A stretch of 64,000 nt of DNA from Adiantum capillus-veneris (taxonomy: Eukaryota > Streptophyta > Polypodiopsida > Polypodiales > Pteridaceae), in the NCBI GenBank assembly GCA_014529385.2, contig CM043969.1:12854648-12918647 (forward strand), read 5' to 3'. Positions 57,257 to 64,000 of this stretch are shown piece by piece. The position numbers were made by a program, and so were the translations under genes. The first letter of the stretch is position 1, and the number at the start of each line of letters is the position of its first letter. A model generated the notes under the pieces. The model searched no databases. It saw only the letters and a list, made by a program, of their open reading frames with translations, and had not been told where the DNA came from.

Positions 57257-58731
57257 ATGAGATGTATCCAAAGCGACACAAAGTATGGCACCAAGATGGA
57301 GTGTGTTGATTGCTTGCAAAAGATGAATACAATAGGTAGCGTATGGCAGGAAAATGAGAAGGGGACAAGATCGTAGGAGGCATAATGGAGAGATGGGAGT
57401 TGATGGCGAGGAATATCATGAGTGTGTCCACCCTTCTTCTTCTTGAAATTGTGCCTTCAACCCTTAATTATAAGTGGTGTGGAGGTGTGGTGCTCATCTT
57501 TTGTGCATGGTGATGGTGATGATGATGGTGTTGTGATTATGTGATTAGGGTTCATGCTACAAGCATGTAGCACAAGAGTGTGTATGGATAGGTGTGTGTG
57601 TGTTCTCTCTCTTAGTGAGCTCTCATGGCCTCCTTATATAGGGAAGGAGGGGAGGATTTAGCAATATTTCTATTTGAGGAGAGTGTCCCATTTTGGTTAC
57701 TAGGAAAATGGGGTGCATGTGACTGTGGCTCCCATCTTGTCTCCTCATTATTTAAAATACCAGAGTCAATAGAGAGAGAAGATGAGAGAATGTGGGTAGG
57801 ATGTAGAGGATAGGAGATATTTACAATAGTCTAGCTTTGGCTAGACATAAGCTTATTAGGGAGAGAAGAGAGAGGTAAGAAATTTACAAGAGAGATTGTC
57901 AAAGGTGGATAGTTGTTGATGAGGATGGATCCTCCAAAAATGGTGATAGAATCACTCTAGACTTGCCAATACCTCATTAAAAGAGCCTTGTCTCTTGTAA
58001 TCATGTTTGAAGACTTGTAGAACCATAGCCATTCTAGAGGGGAAAAAATTGGGGATGGCCTGTGTCACCATTACACGAGAAAACTGGGGTCCACTACAAA
58101 AATCATATCTCCGTGTTCATAACTCCAAAACTTCTGAAAAAATTTGATTTAAAAGTTGAGATCACGAGCTACATCTTTCATGTTGAACGCTCCTTCAGAT
58201 TCGGGGTTCTTCTCTACTTTAAAAATTCAGCCAAATAATGTATTATTTGTGGCTGCAAAGGTCTTTTGGTGGTTCCCTTTGAGTGGACTTCTCTCTTGCC
58301 TTCAAGTGTGAGCTCCTTCATGTGTATGAAAACATGACCTAGAGTTTTGAAAAGATTGGCAATCATCTAGATGGAGGTATTATTGAAATTTGAAAGTGGG
58401 ATTGAGGTTTGAAAATAAAACTAGTGAATAAAATATTTGGTAGGGTGTAATAATATACATACATGAAAAGTATATTAGAAAATACTAAAATATATAATGT
58501 AATTTAGAATATATATATTTAATATTTAAGGTCAAAAGAGAGATCAACAAAGAAAGCTTACTTATTTATGCTACATCGTGATTGATTAGCATAAGTCTTA
58601 TTTATTTAATAAAGGCTAAAAAGTTTGTGAAAAAGGGAAGAAAAAATCAAAAGTAACTTATATAATAGGAAATATTTTTGGTAAAAGAGAAAAAAAATAT
58701 GGGGGGTTCCCATGCATGGAAAAGCATGCCT

Positions 58732-59168
58732 CAGGGCAAAGCGCACAAAGCAGGAAATTGCAGGATAATTGATAATAATTGAGGCTTGATGATCGAGGTA
58801 GTGAACTGAATTGAAGACTGCGGAATCCATGGGCAATCAAAGCAGATGAAGCGACATGAGGGAGTTACCATCATCGTCATCGACTAGAGATTGATTCAAT
58901 AATTGTTAAGCCCCGGTGTCGTTAACGGCCCGGTTAATTCTATAAAGCAGGAACTTAAACTCCTAGTTAGCAGCTGATCCAAGTGACGGCGTTGTTAACA
59001 GCCCGCCTTGGCTAAGGACTAAATTGTACTCAAAGCAATATTCAATCAATTAATGATTGCGGTGATTGCCAGAGTTATGAGTTGTTCTTGTTCTCTCTCT
59101 TTCACACCTCCCACAGCCAGAGGCCCGGCACCTGCCCGACTCACGTAGCGAACACATATCCCTCGACA
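58732..59168 (+). repeat. Right terminal repeat of R3, second part
   Basis: CAGGGCAAAGCGCACAAAGC to CACATATCCCTCGACA matches 44467-44902 closely. It completes the right repeat interrupted at 51357. Immediately after it, the minus-strand G1 integrase begins (CTGTGTTTTCAGGAAGAGCC). Confidence 0.85.
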
Positions 59169-60485
59169 CTGTGTTTTCAGGAAGAGCCTTAGCTGCAACA
59201 CACTTGGTTACATAACAAGTAGCTATTACTATGTACTTGTTCTTCCTGGGGGTAACCTTCTTAAAAGGTCCCATAAAATCTAGTCCCCATTTCATGAACA
59301 CTCCCAGTGGTTGTACTGGCATCAAAGGAGTCATATCTGCAGCCATTGGTCGACCCATTCTTTGGCATATGTCACAATTTTCACAAAAACTTCTGACATT
59401 AGCAATCAGTGTTTGCCACCACAGACCAGCTTGCAGAATCTTCTTGTAGGTTACTTCGTTGGAAAAGCGTCCACAAGATTCACCATTGTGCGCTTCTAAA
59501 ATTACTTGCATTCTTCCTTCCATAGGGACACATCGTCGAAGTATACCATCAACACACAGTCGATAAAGTAATCCTCCTATGATAGTAAATTTCAGGATTT
59601 TTATGATCAGATATTTCTTCTGATTTTGCTTCCAATCCTCTGGAAAGGCACCTTGGGAAAGAAACTGATAAATATCATACCATTCAGGATCAACCGATTC
59701 TTCTGCCTCTAACTGAAATAAATCAGCATCCACCACTGGTTCATCTCTCAAGGGTGATTCTGAATATCCTTCCGTACTTCTTGAGAGAAAATCAGCCCCA
59801 CAATGGTTTCTGCGAGGCTTATGGAAAATTTTGAATTCAAACTGCATTAGGAACATCATCCATCTTATCAGCCTGCCTTGAATAATGACTTTATTAATCA
59901 GAAACAGAAGAACCTGATGGTCCACATAAAAATGGAATAATTTTTCCAACAGGTAATGCCTGAACTTTGTAGCATTGAAAACCATTCCAAGGGCTTCTCT
60001 CTCAGTAGTTGTATAGCCTTGTTTAGCCTGACTGAATCTGTGACTAGCAAAATAAACCGGATAATCAGTTCTTCCGTCTGGATGAGCTAATATTGCCTCC
60101 ATTGCCAATCCCGAAGCATCTATGTATGTACGTGGAAAATACTATCCCAGTTTGGTTGCCTAAGGACTGGTTTACTCGTAATGGCTTTTTTCAGATTCTG
60201 GAAGCTCTCCTCACATTCAGCAGTCCAATTGAACTTAATGGTCTTCTTTGTAAGCTCATATAGTGGTATTGCTTGAGAAGCAAACTTATGTACAAATCTT
60301 CTATAGAAATTCACATAACCCAAGAAAGAGCTCAACTCTGAAGTAGTTTTGCGTGCTTTAGCTTGCTGAACACACTGAATTTTGTCATTGGCCATCTCTA
60401 TTCCATTTTGGGAAACCACATGTCCCAGTATAGCTGTCCCTTCCAGACTAGAAAAACAGATTTGAATGGATTCAAACAAATCCAC
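59169..60485 (-). pseudogene. G1 RNase H and integrase N-terminal half
   Basis: Read leftward: RT thumb (TTSELSSFLGYVNFYRRFVH, WTAECEESFQNLKKAI), then after a break near 60115 RNase H (VYFASHRFSQAKQGYTTTER, EALGMVFNATKFRHYLLEKL, FYVDHQVLLFLINK, RRNHCGADFLSRS), then the HHCC integrase finger (HNGESCGRFSNEVTYKKILQ, CENCDICQRMGRP) and the core start MKWGLDFMGPFKKVT with the first catalytic Asp. It ends at ALPENTV, where R3 begins. The residues after that in the same frame come from the R3 repeat. Confidence 0.85.
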
Positions 60486-61246
60486 TTCTCCTGACAGCGT
60501 TTGAAAACCATTTCTAGGAATAGGAGGTGTTGTTCCTCATCTGAATAGACAATAAAGTCATCCATGAAAATGGCGAGGAAACGATGAAGAAATTCATTAA
60601 ACATCTCCATCATACACCGCTGAAAGGTAGCTGGTGCATTGCACAGGCCAAAAGGAATCACCAGATACATGACAGCTCCTCACTCAGTGATGAAAGTGGT
60701 CTTGGCTCTATCTTCAGGAGTGATCTCTAACTGGTTATAGCCACTATAACCGTCCATGAAGCTATACATTTCATATCCTGCGATCTCATCAAGCAACATG
60801 TCAGTAAAAGGCAAGGGAAATGGATCCTTAATAGTTTGGGCGTTGTGTTTCCTATAGTTGACACAAACTCTCAATTTTCCATTCTTCTTGGGGACGACGA
60901 CTATGGGAAATAGCCAATCACTGCTTGCCACTTCTGTGATGAACCCAGCCTTGAGAAGATTATCAATCTCCTCCTTGACCTTCTTTGCATAGTTGGGGTT
61001 CATCCAGTATCTTTGCAATCGTACTGGCCTAGCATTTGGTTTCAGCAGTATTCGGTGCTGACATACTTCAGGATCTACTCCCTTCAGATCTGTATGTTCC
61101 CAGGCAAACACATCTTTATAGCTCTGGAACATTTTTTGTGCCTTTTCGTTTATTGCCGGGTTGAGGTGCTTGTTAACCTTGATCATCCTAGGATTATCCT
61201 CTGATCCTAGGTTCCACTCTTCCACTTCTTGGTCATCTGGAAGCAA
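60398..61246 (-). pseudogene. G1 reverse transcriptase
   Basis: DVFAWEHTDLKGVDPEVCQH, SDWLFPIVVVPKKNGKLRVC, VNYRKHNAQTIKDPFPLPF and MDGYSGYNQLEITPEDRAKT lead to a stop after FITE at about 60680. The frame resumes as MYLVIPFGLCNAPATFQRCM with the catalytic box FMDDFIVYSDEEQHLLFLEM, and breaks again near 60490. Catalytic residues are kept; the protein is not. Confidence 0.88.
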
Positions 61247-61327
61247 CCAGTTTGGCTCGCCTCCTTTTCATTTGGTCGATTGTTTAGCATAATCCCACGC
61301 GTAATCCTAGGATGGTCCATTCATTTC

Positions 61328-62055
61328 TCAACATACTGGTTCCTCTACTATACCAGTATCAATTGGTTCCACCATCCTTCCAGTTAGCTGAATTGTTCTT
61401 TCCCCTATATTGACTTCAGTAAACTGATCAGGGAATTGTCTTTTTTGCTTGTGAGCCTGCTCTTTATTCAACAAGACTACATTCAAGTCAATCTCTACCA
61501 AAGGGAATATGTTCATGGCCGCCTGGCCCTGTACTTCTGACATAACTCCTTCGGCCTTAGTTCCTTCCTCTAGCTCATAGTAATGTTTGTCTGGATTTGG
61601 ATTCTCCCACTGGCCCCTTCTATGGTTAATGCTTGGTTTGCATAGCCATGAACAACATGTACTGTTCTCAACCATGGGTACCCCAGTAGCATCCCATATG
61701 CCCCTTGCACATCCAGGACTAGGAAACTGGTTTTGAATTTCTCCCTCCCAACTCTTATCTGCATATTTTCAATCATACCTGTCGCCTGTACGACTCTATG
61801 ATCTGCCATTCGTACTTTGAATGGTGATGGTTTCATATTAGTGATACCCATTCTTTGCTGAAGACGGGCTCCCATTATGTTGACTCCAGCTCCTCCATCC
61901 AGGATAACACTTGAGAGAGGTTCCCACTGCTTCCTAACCTTGTAGTCCACCTGAATAAGTGGAACTTCATCATTTCGGACGGCCTTCATGTCCACTATTC
62001 TGGCCTCTACCTCAGCTTTCTTGCGCTCTCTGATAAAGTTGGCCACCTCAGGCAA
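61328..62055 (-). pseudogene. G1 protease region
   Basis: VILDGGAGVNIMGARLQQRM at about 61910-61850 is a retropepsin active site with D-G-G in place of the usual D-S/T-G. FLVLDVQGAYGMLLGYPWLR matches the flap to C-terminal part of the same family (LGxPWL). The frame shifts near 61600 and ends at 61328. The Ser/Thr-to-Gly change and the shift suggest loss of activity. Confidence 0.75.
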
Positions 62056-62345
62056 GGTTTTTCTGATATCTCCAGCTCTATAATCATCTTCTGAATTCTA
62101 TCACAAATTTTCACATGAATTTATTCTCTCTCTTGGTCAGACTCATTGTCAGAGGTTGAAGAACTGGTATCTTCACACTGCCATTCCTCTTTTGCAGTCC
62201 TTCCACTCTTTCCATCCACTTTCAGTTCATCAGCTAGTACATGTACCACAGCCAGCATGGTCTCAGTTATGGCTGGTACTAACTGATCTTTATCAGTCGA
62301 TTGGGCTGGTATCCTCTGAATGACTCTAGCTTCGGAACTTTCTGG

Positions 62346-63010
62346 CTACTCTGGTAGCTTCTTGGCTAAATCCTCCGTGATTTTAGCCGCTAGTTCCCTC
62401 TGCTCTTGCCACTCATCTACCACCTTTTCTTTACCTTTGGCCTTCCAAACATCTCTTTGTTGATCCCACTTGTTGTTGTTAGGATTGACTGGTGCTTTTG
62501 AAGTGTCTAGGATTTCTTCAATGACTACACCCTTGCTTCTAGTAACTACCCTGACTGGGACTGGCTCTGGTGCCTTAGCCTCATTAGTAGTAGTTACAGG
62601 TGCATCTGGGCATTGGGCTGCAAAATGGCCATACTTACCACAAGTATAGCAATTCATGCTCCTATTCTGAAAGTTGCCTTGTCCTCTGCCTCTGCCCATA
62701 CCTGGTTGGAATCGGCCACGTCCCTGACCAATACCACTGGTACCTGGTCTCTCCTCTTGAACTACTTTGACTGGTTCTACCTTCACTGGTTCAGTGTAGG
62801 CAACCACTGACAGATCTTTGCCTTTCTTAAAGTGGTGGATTTTGATGCCACAATTATTCCATAGGTGACCAAAAGCCTTACAGTAGGTACATTGTGGACA
62901 TTCATTGGAGATATGGTCCTTGGATTTTCATCTTGAACACCAAGTCTCCATCTTTCAAACTGACTGTCTTGTGTGGCTAATTTCGGCAATCTGTTTAGCC
63001 ATTTCTTCAA
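62346..63010 (-). pseudogene. G1 nucleocapsid with two zinc knuckles
   Basis: One knuckle-like motif, CTYCKAFGHLWNNC, lies near 62890-62850. A standard knuckle, CYTCGKYGHFAAQC, is at about 62652-62611, after a Gly/Arg-rich stretch (GQGRGRFQPGMGRGRGQGNF). A frame change around 62930 separates this part from the capsid. Confidence 0.8.
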
Positions 63011-64000
63011 TTTTCTTGGTCAAGGATCCCTTCTTTGATTTCTCCTTTGCTCATTCATTAGAGCTGCTCTTGGAGCTACTGGACATCTCACTAGAATTAG
63101 AACTTTCAGTAGCAGAGCTACTGCTACTGGTCCTTCACTTCTTGTGGCTCTTTTCCTTCTTGGCCCGCTGTTCGAGATTCAATGCCCTTTGGACCAGATC
63201 ATTGAATTTCTTAGTAGGGGCTGGTACCTCTTGTTCCCTAAGCTTTTTGCTTCTGAACCCATTCAGGAACCGTGCCCTCAACCTCTTCTTAGATGGCGGT
63301 TCCTGTATAACTGCCTGGTTAGCTCCCTGATCTTTTCCACATAACTGTAGACCGATAAATTTCTCTGTTTGATCTTATCTAATTCACTGAGAATATCTTC
63401 GTCCCCTCTATTGTCGGAATATTCCAACCTGAAGGCTTTGAGAAATTTGTTATATGATCTGAGCTGGCAGGCCGGGTAATGGTAATGCCATTTCCTCGCT
63501 GCCTCCTTCAAGGTTTGTGGAAAATATTCCCCCCAATAATCTTCATCAATATTTTTCAGTTTAGTATACTGCTGGAAAGCCTGTATGTGAACGTCTGGAT
63601 CATCCTTCTTCCCTCCCTTGAATATTGGAAAAGAAATCTTCAAGGAAGCTGTGTAATCATTCCGATTACTAGTGATCCTACCACTTCTCTTCTTGGATTC
63701 AGAATGACGCTTGGGAGTCTTCTTGCAATTTTCAATGTTAGCATCCCAATCAATCTCTGTCTCTGTCTTAGTGTCAGTGTCTTCTTTGGTTTTTCTGCTA
63801 GAAGTACGGTGACTACCTTTACTTCCCTTGGTATCCTTATCTCTCTGCCGGGACCGAGAACTCTTGGAACTCTTGGCCTTCCGTGCTTCCCGTTCTACCC
63901 GTCGGCGTCGAGAATGACTAGAGTGTTGTGAGTCCTGCGCCTCATAAGCCTTGACTATGCTCCTCCTGAGCCTCAGTGTCAGTCATCTTCTCTTGCTTGG
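63011..64000 (-). pseudogene. G1 gag capsid region
   Basis: KISFPIFKGGKKDDPDVHIQ, AFQQYTKLKNIDEDYWGEYF, PQTLKEAARKWHYHYPAC and VYSYVEKIRELTRQLYRNRH form a standard retrotransposon gag domain (Retrotrans_gag pattern W...A..W). A shift near 63310 leads to a basic/serine-rich segment (KKFNDLVQRALNLEQRAKKE). Between 63650 and the edge the minus strand is Arg/Ser/Lys-rich with short frames, a gag N-terminal region. No start codon can be fixed. Confidence 0.78.

Larger units (their letters stand above)
51358..58731. mobile_element. Unidentified insert in R3 right repeat (about 1.9 kb without C4)
   Basis: The R3 repeat is interrupted from 51358 to 58731. Excluding the copia element C4 and one copy of its target duplication, the insert is 51358-51825 plus 57262-58731. 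It starts TGAGAGGC and ends GCCTCA if two shared bases are counted, so the ends are TG..CA, as in a solo LTR, and CTTATATAGGGAAGG at about 57635 could be its TATA box. Six bases (ATAAGG) of the R3 repeat are missing and there is no clear target duplication. No coding frame is recognised. Confidence 0.45.
59169..64000 (-). mobile_element. Gypsy element G1 (Tat/Athila-like), 5' two thirds
   Basis: Gag, zinc knuckles, protease, RT, RNase H and the N-terminal integrase read leftward from the right edge. The order and the RNase H/RT style (non-chromovirus) fit the Tat/Athila branch. The 5' LTR lies beyond the window. It is cut at 59169 by R3; the rest of its integrase is at 42.7-41.6 kb, and its probable extra ORF and LTR are at 33.8-28.9 kb. 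All frames are broken. Confidence 0.82.

Overview
The window looks like nuclear DNA of a land plant, most likely a fern. It has spliceosomal introns with GT..AG borders, plant-type copia and gypsy retroelements, and pentatricopeptide (PPR) fragments of the style common in fern PPR families. The species assignment is inference. No RNA gene or CRISPR array was found. About two thirds of the window is transposable element.

1-14.5 kb holds the only host-type genes, all on the + strand. Two well-joined exons (863-2050, 2135-3515/3526) encode a large protein with a ParB-like DGQH motif and a degenerate methyltransferase-like glycine loop. Three more exons follow: a SET domain (6107-6662, frameshifted) and two FCP1/NIF-like HAD phosphatase domains (7305-8503 and 13683-14458). 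All three acceptors are in phase 1, matching a phase-1 donor at 3515/3516, so they could be alternative 3' terminal exons of one locus. The space between is filled by a minisatellite built on GGACAAGTGGTGGACCTT. It is forward to about 9 kb, reversed from 9.5 to 13.3 kb, and contains a 1.19-kb higher-order repeat there.

14.5-23.8 kb contains more of the minisatellite, an unidentified coding remnant (17.2-18.5 kb), a decayed LINE-type retrotransposon (about 18.7-22.6 kb: endonuclease, reverse transcriptase, zf-RVT) and AT-rich DNA.

23.8-30.6 kb is read on the minus strand. A truncated copia element (24131-28336) abuts a gypsy RT scrap. Next come a gypsy leader with a TGGCGCC-type primer binding site and a probable LTR with a TATA box.

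From about 30.6 kb to the right edge is a nest of retroelements. The oldest is a minus-strand Tat/Athila-like gypsy element (called G1 here). Its gag-protease-RT-RNase H-integrase start lies at 64000-59169, its integrase end at about 42.7-41.6 kb, and a long extra 3' ORF at 33.84-30.65 kb. A plus-strand chromovirus (G2, 33847-about 41626, with chromodomain) interrupts it once. A second plus-strand element (R3, 42840-59168) interrupts it again. R3 has 2.06-kb terminal repeats that carry a captured PPR fragment and long (CT)n tracts. Inside R3 are a 1356-bp TTAA-flanked piggyBac-like element and, within its right terminal repeat, an unidentified about 1.9-kb insert. That insert in turn holds a complete copia element (C4, 51826-57256) with 192-bp LTRs and an ATGAG target duplication. 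Every retroelement coding region I could follow is broken by stops, frameshifts or small tandem duplications.
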